Shown: piece by piece, positions 15,276 to 23,057 of the stretch
How positions within the stretch are numbered: position 1 is the first letter of the stretch
Layout of the letters: every line of letters starts with the position of its first letter
Assembly: GCF_003885045.1 (NCBI RefSeq)
Contig: NZ_RHJS01000002.1
Location: 5,263,302 to 5,327,301 of the forward strand
Reading direction: 5' to 3'
From: Schaedlerella arabinosiphila
Lineage (GTDB): Bacteria > Bacillota > Clostridia > Lachnospirales > Lachnospiraceae
DNA: 64,000 nucleotides
Notes under the pieces: generated by a model
Told to the model about the DNA's origin: nothing
Seen by the model: the letters and a program-made list of their open reading frames with translations, nothing else
Database searches by the model: none
Program-made: the position numbers and the translations under genes

Positions 15276-15311
15276 CCGGCACCCTGGGGAAAGATGTCCC
15301 CGGGGCGCCGG
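15276..15311. terminator. Terminator between convergent Uma2 and rubrerythrin genes
   Basis: A GC-rich stem pairs CCGGCACC with GGCGCCGG and GGGGA with TCCCC across a short loop. It sits between genes that converge, so it may stop both transcripts, although no long T-run follows. Confidence 0.6.
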
Positions 15312-15340
15312 TTTGCACTTGAAGCACTATAGTCAAAAAA

Positions 15341-15883
15341 TCAGTAATTTGCCGCATTGACCTCAAAATATGCCTGCGGATGGGCACATACCGGGCAGAC
15401 CTCGGGGGCGTCAGTTCCTACAAGGATATGCCCGCAGTTCCGGCATTCCCACACTTTGACCTCGCTCTTTTTAAAGACCTCCTGCATCTTGATGTTTTTC
15501 AAAAGCGCACGGTAACGCTCTTCATGATGCTTTTCAATGGCGGCAACCATACGGAATTTTTCAGCAAGCTCCGGGAAGCCTTCCTTTTCAGCGGTCTCAG
15601 CAAATTCTGCATACATATCCGTCCATTCGTAATTCTCACCATTTGCGGCCTGGGTCAGATTTTCAGCGGTATCGCCAAGTCCGCTGAGCTCCTTGAACCA
15701 CATCTTTGCATGCTCTTTTTCATTGTCCGCCGTTTTTAAGAAAAGGGCTGCGATCTGTTCAAAGCCTTCCTTTTTTGCCTTAGACGCGAAATAAGTATAC
15801 TTGTTTCTTGCCTGGGATTCACCGGCAAAAGCGGCCTCCAGGTTTTTCTCTGTTTGTGTTCCGGAATATTTATTGTTCGCCAT
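15341..15883 (-). CDS. rbr: Rubrerythrin
   Basis: A 180-residue peroxide-reducing diiron protein. The N-terminal ferritin-like four-helix bundle contains [19 protein letters not shown] and [11 protein letters not shown], followed by [14 protein letters not shown], giving the Glu/His iron ligands. The C-terminal rubredoxin domain has CRNCGH and CPVC. Rubrerythrin reduces hydrogen peroxide in anaerobes using electrons passed through rubredoxin. The AGGAGG site is clear. A PerR-box-like palindrome lies at 15911-15925, 28 bases before the start, so it probably belongs to the peroxide regulon with the perR operon at 62 kb. Confidence 0.95.
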   Translation of the reverse strand: MANNKYSGTQTEKNLEAAFAGESQARNKYTYFASKAKKEGFEQIAALFLKTADNEKEHAKMWFKELSGLGDTAENLTQAANGENYEWTDMYAEFAETAEKEGFPELAEKFRMVAAIEKHHEERYRALLKNIKMQEVFKKSEVKVWECRNCGHILVGTDAPEVCPVCAHPQAYFEVNAANY

Positions 15884-15910
15884 GTTTTTTCCTCCTGTAA
15901 AAAGTAATAT

Positions 15911-15925
15911 TAGTAGCTATTACTA
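15911..15925 (-). promoter_or_regulatory. Candidate PerR box upstream of rubrerythrin
   Basis: TAGTAGCTATTACTA is a 7-1-7 imperfect palindrome differing at two positions from the perfect TAGTAATAATTACTA at 62714-62728 upstream of the perR gene. A wider perfect palindrome, ATTAGTA-gctat-TACTAAT, overlaps it. Confidence 0.6.
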
Positions 15926-16056
15926 ATATAGAGTAAATATTTCCAAAAGTCAATACCTGAAATGGTTGACTTTCAGGAAATACAGCGTTACAATTCGAGA
16001 CGGATATACATTTTCAAAAACAGTTTCAAGTTCTACAAAATCAGAGGAAAAAACAA

Positions 16057-16899
16057 ATGAAAACGAAAATTCACAGCTTTTTTATGATGACAGCGGCCAC
16101 CGTGATCATGGCCGTAGGGATTTACTTTTTTAAGTTTACCAATCACTTTACATTTGGCGGGATTACCGGTCTCGCTGTCCTTGTTGCAAAATCCGGGCTG
16201 ATTTCCGCATCGGATTTTTCTTTTGCGGCAAATATGGTTTTGCTGGTCCTGGGGGCTGTGATCCTTGGGCGGAAGTTCGTGGCAAAGACCGCTTACTGTA
16301 GTGTGCTGCTCTCAATCCTGCTGTCGCTGTTTGAAAGAATCTGGCCTATGAACCGCCCGTTTACGAGCGAGCCGCTTTTGGAGGTGATCTTCGCGATTGT
16401 GCTTCCGGCCTTTGGCTCCGCAGTACTGTTCAATATCGGGGCCTCCAGCGGGGGCACGGATATTGTGGCAATGATCCTGAAAAAATATTCCAGCATTGAC
16501 ATCGGCCGCGCATTGATGCTGTCTGACGTGGCGATCACGGTTGCCGGATTTTTCGTGTTTGACGTGGAGGTGGGGCTGTACTCCTGCCTGGGGCTTGCGT
16601 TCCGCTCCGTGCTGGTGGACAACTTTATTGAAAGTCTGAACCTTTCCAAGTATTTTAATGTTTTCTGCAGCAGGCCGGAGCCGATCTGCGATTTTATCGT
16701 ACACGAACTGAACCGGAGCGCAACGATCTGCGACGGGCAGGGGGCGTTTACCGGATCTCAGAAATACATCATATTTACTGCGCTGAATCGGCATCAGGCG
16801 GTGCTGCTGAGGAATTTTATCAGAAAAGAAGACCCTTCCGCCTTTATTTTGATCTCCAATACAAGTGAGATTATCGGGAAAGGGTTTCATAGTGTGTGA
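16057..16899 (+). CDS. YitT-family membrane protein
   Basis: A 280-residue protein with five to six N-terminal membrane helices and a C-terminal cytoplasmic domain (about 205-280) of the DUF2179 type. Recognisable segments are FKFTNHFTFGGITGLAVL, NIGASSGGTDIVAMILKKYS and GQGAFTGSQKYIIFTALNR. GAGG lies just upstream of ATG 16057. The biological role of YitT proteins is not settled. It converges with an XRE-cupin regulator whose gene ends 32 bases away. Confidence 0.88.
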   Translation: MKTKIHSFFMMTAATVIMAVGIYFFKFTNHFTFGGITGLAVLVAKSGLISASDFSFAANMVLLVLGAVILGRKFVAKTAYCSVLLSILLSLFERIWPMNRPFTSEPLLEVIFAIVLPAFGSAVLFNIGASSGGTDIVAMILKKYSSIDIGRALMLSDVAITVAGFFVFDVEVGLYSCLGLAFRSVLVDNFIESLNLSKYFNVFCSRPEPICDFIVHELNRSATICDGQGAFTGSQKYIIFTALNRHQAVLLRNFIRKEDPSAFILISNTSEIIGKGFHSV

Positions 16900-16931
16900 T
16901 CTGTGCGGCTAAAGGCATTTTCAGCCGTTTT

Positions 16932-17492
16932 CTAAAATGTATACGGGGAGGTGGAGACCATCAGGATCTTCGCCTCTTTGTCTGTCAGGTTGCTCCAGCG
17001 GTGCCCGATGTAGTTCGGATAGTACAGCGTGTCATGTTCATTCAATTCATAAGTGCCTTTATTTTCCAGATCAAAAATTATGCTTCCGTACAGCACATAT
17101 ACAAATTCTTCTCCGCCGTGGTGGGCATACTCACCGGAATCAGTATGGGAGGGGACGGTGACTGTAGCGGCGTACATTTCATTTTTTCCATGGATGATCA
17201 GGGATTCGGTCAGGGCTTTTCCGTTGCTTGTATTGCGGACAAAGGACTTCTGATCCGTATGGCGTACAAATTGAACCTGCTCGTCATCCTCCTCCAGAAA
17301 CAGGGAGAAGACGGGAAGGTCGAGGGCATCGCATATGGACTTTAAGGTGAGCAGGTTGGGAGAGGTTTTGCCTGTTTCGATCTGGCTGATGGTACTTGCC
17401 GCCACATTCGACACGTTGGACAGATCGCGGATCGACAAGTTCTGTTCCAGACGGTGTTCTTTGAGTGTTTTTCCTATTTTGTTCAAATCCAT
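16932..17492 (-). CDS. XRE-family regulator with C-terminal cupin domain
   Basis: A 186-residue regulator of the PuuR/SinR-like cupin type. HTH: LRDLSNVSNVAASTISQIE is close to the visible SIRDLSNVSNVAASTISQIE at about 20-40. The C-terminal cupin barrel (about 110-180) has GEYAHHGGEEFVYVLYGSI and LYYPNYIGHRWSNLT, with metal- or ligand-binding His and Glu. AGGAGG precedes the ATG. Members often sense small metabolites such as amino acids or polyamines; the ligand here is unknown. It is alone on its strand. Confidence 0.88.
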   Translation of the reverse strand: MDLNKIGKTLKEHRLEQNLSIRDLSNVSNVAASTISQIETGKTSPNLLTLKSICDALDLPVFSLFLEEDDEQVQFVRHTDQKSFVRNTSNGKALTESLIIHGKNEMYAATVTVPSHTDSGEYAHHGGEEFVYVLYGSIIFDLENKGTYELNEHDTLYYPNYIGHRWSNLTDKEAKILMVSTSPYTF

Positions 17493-17846
17493 GTACGGAC
17501 CTCCTGGTAAAATTTTATGTAGATGGATTGGCGTGTATCATAGTAATAAGCGGTAGATATAGTGCAGATGACTGGCGTATGATGTCTGCTGCATCCTGCT
17601 TTTGATGCAGTATTGCGAAATGGTCATGTGTAAAGCAATTTCAAGTATACCAATGTTCGGGGAAAATTGGAAGTAAAAAAAAGAAATTTTCTTTGTATTA
17701 AAAATGGCGGAAAAGACCGCCTGCATAAGTATATCGCTGTGAGGATGTCCCACAAGCACTTGATATAATATACGAAGGCGGTCTTTTTCGGCAGTACTGC
17801 TTTGCTGTAAGATTTGGATTGGACGCTCCTTACTGTAAAAGCAGAG
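17493..17846. other. Gene-free stretch with a spaced inverted repeat
   Basis: No credible gene. GAAAAGACCGCC at 17710-17721 pairs with GGCGGTCTTTTTC at 17777-17789, leaving a loop of about 55 bases that itself contains TATAAT. With its T-run the right arm may act as a terminator; it could also be a miniature element. It borders the truncated pseudogene that ends at 17847. Confidence 0.5.
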
Positions 17847-18374
17847 TTAAGCATTTACCGGGATGTGATATTGTTCTAGTAATGCTTTCATGCGGGAAAG
17901 CTCTGCAGTGAGAGCTTCATTATCAGCGATCAATGCCTCATTATCCGCATTCAAACTGTCAATCTCCGCGTACAGACGTTTTTGAAGGACGCTGGGCAGT
18001 TCAATCATTGGTTTCGTCATACGATCCACCTCTCTTCCAAAATCGGGATGCTTCTCAAATATGTTTTCTGCGGCACGGCGGAACAGGTTCACATAATCGT
18101 TATATTCCCGCTCTGTCAAATATCCCTGTTCCACTTCATCTTTTAGTATTATCATAACCTTGTCAACAAAGGCTGTCAATTCATTTTTTGTCAAAGGAAA
18201 CTTCCTTTCCGGATTCAACCGGGGACGCAGCCGGAGCAGTACATAGGGCAGAAAAAGGTTCAGGTGCTTTTCCTGGATCTCCTCCAGGGAGTAGGACTGG
18301 ATTCTGACAGTGGGGATCTGGTAAATGTGTTCGCTTCCGTCCTGAAAAATGATGCGGCAGATGTCATCGCCCCA
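17847..18374 (-). pseudogene. 5'-truncated PD-(D/E)XK-type family protein (C-terminal part)
   Basis: The minus-strand frame is open from a stop at 18375-18377 down to 17847 and begins mid-protein: DDICRIIFQDGSEHIYQ, IPTVRIQSYSLEEIQEKHL and NLFLPYVLLRLRPRL. An internal ATG would give 123 residues starting MNPERKFPLTKNE, but the preceding frame is clearly coding-like. The end is a coiled coil with the repeat ADNEALIADNEAL. The pattern resembles the C-terminal half of nuclease/transposase-like proteins common in Lachnospiraceae. The break lies about 20 bases from the stop of the neighbouring amidohydrolase gene, so a deletion or insertion removed the front. The short ATG form could still be translated. 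Confidence 0.5.
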
Positions 18375-18394
18375 TCACTTTTGCAAAACTTTAC

Positions 18395-20227
18395 CTATTT
18401 TATATCTTCACCTTGATACACTATTTTTCCGCCCGCAATCGTATAGAGAACGGGTGTCTCGGAGATTTCTTCCGGGTCGCAGGTCAGGATATTCTGTCCC
18501 AATACTGCAAGGTCTGCCTTCTTTCCAACTTCAATGGTTCCAAGCTTTTCGTCCCAGAAGTTTTCATATGCTACATTTTTGGTATAGGCTTCCAAAACGG
18601 TATAGGCGCTGACGGCCTGCTCCGGGTTGCGGAACATAACCTCTGTATCTTCTTCGTAAGGGCTGTTGCGTGTGACTCCGGTCTCAATCTCGTCCAGTAC
18701 GTCATAAGGGGATACAGAATAATCGCTTGCTCCGGAAATGATACATCCCTGTTCCTGCATTTCCTTGACAGGATACATTGCCAGGGCACGTTCTTCCCCG
18801 ATCATCGCTTTTTCCAGTTCAAACAGCGGATCGGCATACATCCATAAAAATTGCAGCGCGGATACCACTTCCATATCTGCCAGACGCTGGATATCATCCG
18901 GGGTAACAGCACAGACATGGGTAATCGTAAATCTGGCATCCCGCTTTCCGTTTTGCTCTTCTGCATATTCATAAGCGTTTAAAGTCTGATTTACAGCTCC
19001 GTCACCAATTGCATGCGTATGTAACTGGATACCTTCTTTGTCCAGCGCAGCAGCCATCTCATTGAACTGCTCGTCTGTCCAGACCGGATTTCCCTTATAA
19101 TCCGTTCCCTTTCCGGCGCTTTCCAGATAAGGCTCCAGAAATACACCAGTTTTGCCTTCTGTAACGCCGTCTGCAAAGATTTTCACCACATTGGTATCAA
19201 TCCATTCCGAATCTTTATAGGTCTCCCCATGCTTTTTTACAATGTCGATCATTTCCTCGGGGGAGATCTCCGGAGCCGCAACCTTGGCGGATTTCAGTCT
19301 CAGAGATAATTCTCCGGATTCCTCCAGTTTGTAAAAGCCGGAGATTGCGTCGTCATTGCCGGACGGACAGGAGGTCATTCCGGTAATTCCCATGGAATGT
19401 GCCTCTTCCTGAAATTTTTCTGCCGCTTCCATGTACATTTCATCTGTGTACTGCACCTGTTCCGCCAGATCTGCCACCAGATCCTTTGCAGTATCCGTCA
19501 GCATTCCCCTTGGCGTCCCATCTTCATTTCGGGAAATCACTCCGGCTTTGGGATCTTTCGTATCCTTTGTAATCTTTGCCAGCTCCAGCGCCTTGGAGTT
19601 GACCCAGTAAGAATGGCCGTCTACGGATTTCAGGATGACCGGGCGGTCGCTGCATGCCTGGTCCAGATCTTCTTTTGCCGGACCGGGATTGGTTCCGTCA
19701 TCCTGGGCATAGTTGTTCAGATCAAACCTTCCGCCAGTGATCACGTCCACATCCGGGTTTTCCTCCGCAAATGTCCTGACGGCTTCTATGTAATCGTCAT
19801 TGGTCTTACAGCCTGAAAATGATACCGCAAAAAGCTTTGTAACCCATCCGTTTGCCGCATGCATATGCCCATCCATAAAACCAGGAGTGACCATTGCGCC
19901 GTCCAGATCGATGACTTCCGTTGAATCACCGATATAGGCTTCTGCGCCATCGGAATCCCCCACATAAATGATTTCGTCTCCATTGATTGCAATGGCTTCC
20001 GCGGTATTTTCCTCCGATACCATGGTCTGGATGATACCGTTTTTCAATACCAGTGAAGCGGAAGCTTCTTGCTCTGCTTCTGGCGCTTCTGATTTTGGCG
20101 GCTGTGCCTCCGGCTCCGTGCCGGCCTTTTCCACGCTGTTCTGGCTGCATCCGGCCGCTGCGGAAGCTGTCACTACAGCCGCAAGGGTGATGGCAGTGTA
20201 CCTTTTTACCCGATTCCATTTTTTCAT
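18395..20227 (-). CDS. YtcJ-like amidohydrolase lipoprotein
   Basis: A 610-residue exported hydrolase. The N-terminus (MKKWNRVKRY, hydrophobic stretch, then AAAGCSQ) is a lipoprotein signal with the lipid-carrying Cys in AAGC. A Pro/Glu-rich linker follows. The metal-dependent amidohydrolase core has VTPGFMDGHMHAANGW, LHTHAIGDGAVNQTLNAYEY and ISGASDYSVSPYDV, the order of YtcJ/N-substituted formamide deformylase-like proteins. Start ATG 20227 is supported by AAGGAAGG upstream. Being on the outer face of the membrane it probably cleaves an amide before uptake; the substrate is unknown. The LuxR-type regulator lies just upstream on the same strand. Confidence 0.88.
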   Translation of the reverse strand: MKKWNRVKRYTAITLAAVVTASAAAGCSQNSVEKAGTEPEAQPPKSEAPEAEQEASASLVLKNGIIQTMVSEENTAEAIAINGDEIIYVGDSDGAEAYIGDSTEVIDLDGAMVTPGFMDGHMHAANGWVTKLFAVSFSGCKTNDDYIEAVRTFAEENPDVDVITGGRFDLNNYAQDDGTNPGPAKEDLDQACSDRPVILKSVDGHSYWVNSKALELAKITKDTKDPKAGVISRNEDGTPRGMLTDTAKDLVADLAEQVQYTDEMYMEAAEKFQEEAHSMGITGMTSCPSGNDDAISGFYKLEESGELSLRLKSAKVAAPEISPEEMIDIVKKHGETYKDSEWIDTNVVKIFADGVTEGKTGVFLEPYLESAGKGTDYKGNPVWTDEQFNEMAAALDKEGIQLHTHAIGDGAVNQTLNAYEYAEEQNGKRDARFTITHVCAVTPDDIQRLADMEVVSALQFLWMYADPLFELEKAMIGEERALAMYPVKEMQEQGCIISGASDYSVSPYDVLDEIETGVTRNSPYEEDTEVMFRNPEQAVSAYTVLEAYTKNVAYENFWDEKLGTIEVGKKADLAVLGQNILTCDPEEISETPVLYTIAGGKIVYQGEDIK

Positions 20228-20387
20228 AATGTTGTTCCTTCCTTTCTTAAAAGTACAGGCGCTTCCCTCTTTTGGGAATGCTGCAACAGTTGTTAAGCAG
20301 ACTATAGCAGAAAGTGGGGAATCGGGATATGGCACACCGGTACTAAAAATATAGCACCGCGGTAGAAAAAATGTAATTCCCGGGTAT

Positions 20388-20418
20388 TAAAAAGGGATAG
20401 CACCCAGGTGCCATCCCC
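20388..20418 (-). terminator. Rho-independent terminator of the LuxR-type gene
   Basis: On the minus strand GGGATGGCAC and GTGCTATCCC pair around CTGG(G), followed by TTTTT. It lies 23 bases after the stop of the regulator gene. Confidence 0.75.
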
Positions 20419-20440
20419 CAAAATACGGGTGTTTTCACAT

Positions 20441-21364
20441 TTATCTCAGATTGCCGAGCTTTTGTAACAGCTGCATCCGGCCGTTGGTTTCTGTCTTTTT
20501 ATAAATACTGCTCATATGGTGCTTTACCGTGTTATTTGAAATGCATAACTGTTCGGCGATCTCCTGGTTGCTTCTCCCTTTTAAAACAAGCTGGAGAAGT
20601 TCGCGTTCACGCCCGGTCAGGAGATAGTCCTTGAGCATATCATCGGTGATATGCTCCGCGGGCTTTGCTTCAAAAAGCGGTTTGCAGTAGACCTGAATCA
20701 TCAGTGTGACATTGATCAGGAAATAAAGAAGGATCACAAGGTTAAAAGGCTTGATCATATGCGTAAAAAGGAACAGGGGTACTGCCACTGCGGTATCATA
20801 CATGATCTCCCACAGGGCCATTATAAGAAAGGCTGCCATAAAAAACAGGGAACGCCTGTCTTTTCGGCAGGATTCCCACTGCTCTCTTGCGAACAGAAGA
20901 ATTGTGCACAGCAGTATGACCTCAGTTCCCACGATCAGAACTCTTCCCAGGGTGCCGTCTACATAGCTCATGGAACGGTCCCGGATAAATACCGCCACTA
21001 CAAACCATACGGCTATGTATGCAATACAGCCCTTCCTCAATATTTTACAGCCGATTGTACGCTCCCGGCCGTTCAGGCATCCGATGACATCTGCATAAGA
21101 TATAAACAGGAATGCCAGGGTAATATTTCCAAGATAGCTGGTTACAACGGCAGCGCTGTTTCCAAGAATAAAAAGCTCTTCATAATAATAGAAGAAAACG
21201 ATCAGTGTGTAAAAGAAAAAAAGCAAATGGAATTTTCTCAATACGGGATAGAGCGGATCTTCTTCTTTTTTGCACAGGATCTGATTCATTGTCAGGACAA
21301 CGATCCCGGAAAAGAAGGAGATCATGCTGACAAATATGCCCAGATGCTTCAGAAATTCATACAT
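20441..21364 (-). CDS. LuxR-type regulator with N-terminal seven-helix membrane domain
   Basis: A 307-residue protein. About seven hydrophobic segments fill residues 1-225. The last 65 residues form a LuxR/NarL HTH: LTGRERELLQLVLKGRSNQE, then IAEQLCISNNTVKHHMSSIY and KKTETNGRMQLL. Membrane-bound LuxR regulators of this design occur in Actinobacteria (Eggerthella, Gordonibacter) and some clostridia, often next to substrate-specific enzymes. ATG 21364 has GGGAGGATG upstream. It lies between the lipoprotein amidohydrolase (same strand) and the amidohydrolase/adenine deaminase genes (opposite strand), so it probably responds to an extracellular or membrane-soluble substrate and controls one or both. 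Confidence 0.85.
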   Translation of the reverse strand: MYEFLKHLGIFVSMISFFSGIVVLTMNQILCKKEEDPLYPVLRKFHLLFFFYTLIVFFYYYEELFILGNSAAVVTSYLGNITLAFLFISYADVIGCLNGRERTIGCKILRKGCIAYIAVWFVVAVFIRDRSMSYVDGTLGRVLIVGTEVILLCTILLFAREQWESCRKDRRSLFFMAAFLIMALWEIMYDTAVAVPLFLFTHMIKPFNLVILLYFLINVTLMIQVYCKPLFEAKPAEHITDDMLKDYLLTGRERELLQLVLKGRSNQEIAEQLCISNNTVKHHMSSIYKKTETNGRMQLLQKLGNLR

Positions 21365-21507
21365 TGCACATCCTCCCGGAGTAACTCTTTGGAACATTCC
21401 CGGCCCAAGTCCTCCTGATTCCATGATACGGCGCCAATTTAGATACTGTTTCCATTATACGGAATCCCTGTCAGGAAATCAACATATTTCAGATGCAACG
21501 GGTTGGA

Positions 21508-21536
21508 TTGACAAATTGAACAATGTTCGATACAAT
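21508..21536 (+). promoter_or_regulatory. Sigma-A promoter of the amidohydrolase gene with palindrome in the spacer
   Basis: TTGACA (21508-21513) and TACAAT (21531-21536) are 17 bases apart. The spacer holds GAACA-a-TGTTC, a perfect palindrome at 21518-21528 that could bind a dimeric regulator such as the adjacent LuxR-type protein. Confidence 0.7.
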
Positions 21537-21628
21537 GAACAAAAGAACTCAGGAAGGCAGATGCCTTCCGGCAGCATGCCGTCTGGCCTTTGGTGGGACG
21601 GTGCAATTTGATTCGACAAGGAGGTGGC

Positions 21629-23005
21629 ATGAATTTGGGAGAATCGGGACAGATTTATTTTAAAAATGGTTATATTCTGACCATGAATGCAGTGAACCAG
21701 GTGTATGCCTGCGGAAGCCTGCTGGTAGAAGGGGACAAGATCCTGGCGGTGGGAGAGGTGGATGAGCGGCAGCTTTGCAGGGACGCGGAGGTGATCGACC
21801 TGCACGGAAAATACCTGCTTCCGGGATTTGTAAACACCCATGTACATACGTCCCAGCAGATCAGCCGCGGGGTCGGGGACGACGTGGACTTTATCACCTG
21901 GCTGCACAAGCGGATGTGGCCTTTCGAGAGCAGCATGACAGAGGAAGATTCCTATGTATCCACGCTGATGTGCTGTCTGGAGCAGATCCGGGCAGGGGTG
22001 ACCAGCTTTGCGGAGCCGGGCGGGCAGTTTGTCAACGGCATGGCAAGGGCGGTGACGGAGGCCGGGCTTCGCGCAAAACTGGCAAAATCCGTGATGGACT
22101 GCGGGGAAGGACTTCCCGAGATCTGGCAGCGGACCACGGAGGAAGAACTGGAGCAGCAGATCGACGATCTGAACAAATACCACAATACCGCGGACGGAAG
22201 GGTACAGGTGTGGTTCGGGCTGCGCACCATTTTCAACAATACCGATGAACTGATCGTGAAAACCAAGGAGCTGGCCGACAAATACGGCGTGGGCGTGCAT
22301 ATGCACGTGGCTGAAGCCAAGTCCGAGATCGAATATACCCAGGCCGTTTATGGAGAGCCTACGGTCACCCACCTCCATAAGCTGGGCGTGCTGGACAAAA
22401 ACCTGCTGGCGGTTCACACGGTCTGGCTGACCAACGAGGAAATCGACCTGTTTAAAAAGTATGACGTAAAGGTTTCCCACAACCCGGCGTCGGCAATGCG
22501 CGTCCTTGGATTTGCGAAAATCCCGCAGATGCTGAAAAAGAAAGTCTGCGTTTCCATCGGCACGGACGGCGCGTCTTCCAGCAACCGCATGGACATGGTG
22601 GATGAAATGTGGCTGACCTCGCTGATTCATAAGGGATGGAGGCTGGATTCCACAGTAGTGCCGTCGGAAGACATTTTGTGCATGGCCACGAAAAACGGCG
22701 CCCGGGCGCTGCTGGACGAGGAGGTCTATGGAAGCCTGGAGCCGGGCAAAAAAGCGGATTTGATCGTGATCGACCCCCACGGCCCGTCCATGATGCCGGT
22801 CAACGACCGGATCGCCGCGCTTGTGACGGCGATGCATTCCTCCAACATCGAGAGCACGATGTGCAATGGAAAATGGCTGATGAAGGAACGGAAGATCCTG
22901 ACCCTGGATGAAGAGGCAATATTGAAAGAAGCACAGGAACGAAGCGAAGCGATCTACAAGAGGGCGGGCATCGTACTGCCGGATCGTTTCCCGGTGATCT
23001 ATTAG
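21629..23005 (+). CDS. TRZ/ATZ-type amidohydrolase (deaminase family)
   Basis: A 458-residue cytosolic metal-dependent hydrolase related to S-adenosylhomocysteine/methylthioadenosine deaminase, guanine deaminase and chlorohydrolases. Metal and catalytic residues: FVNTHVHTSQQ (H-x-H), VGVHMHVAEAKSE (H and E), LAVHTVWLT (H) and SIGTDGASSSNR (D). AAGGAGG lies four bases before ATG 21629. It follows a good promoter and is followed 52 bases later by adenine deaminase. Substrate is not fixed by sequence; an aminated purine or nucleoside is likely from context. Confidence 0.85.
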   Translation: MNLGESGQIYFKNGYILTMNAVNQVYACGSLLVEGDKILAVGEVDERQLCRDAEVIDLHGKYLLPGFVNTHVHTSQQISRGVGDDVDFITWLHKRMWPFESSMTEEDSYVSTLMCCLEQIRAGVTSFAEPGGQFVNGMARAVTEAGLRAKLAKSVMDCGEGLPEIWQRTTEEELEQQIDDLNKYHNTADGRVQVWFGLRTIFNNTDELIVKTKELADKYGVGVHMHVAEAKSEIEYTQAVYGEPTVTHLHKLGVLDKNLLAVHTVWLTNEEIDLFKKYDVKVSHNPASAMRVLGFAKIPQMLKKKVCVSIGTDGASSSNRMDMVDEMWLTSLIHKGWRLDSTVVPSEDILCMATKNGARALLDEEVYGSLEPGKKADLIVIDPHGPSMMPVNDRIAALVTAMHSSNIESTMCNGKWLMKERKILTLDEEAILKEAQERSEAIYKRAGIVLPDRFPVIY

Positions 23006-23057
23006 AACTGTACACCCAAATGAAACAAGTTTCAGAAAAAAGGAGAACGAACATTCA

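Noticed and set aside
17847-18218. Intact 123-residue gene
   Set aside because: Clearly coding sequence continues upstream of the ATG in the same frame, so truncation is the better reading.
21430-21628. Purine riboswitch before the amidohydrolase and adenine deaminase genes
   Set aside because: No TTTCTAC junction or paired loops; only a plain promoter with a palindrome was found.
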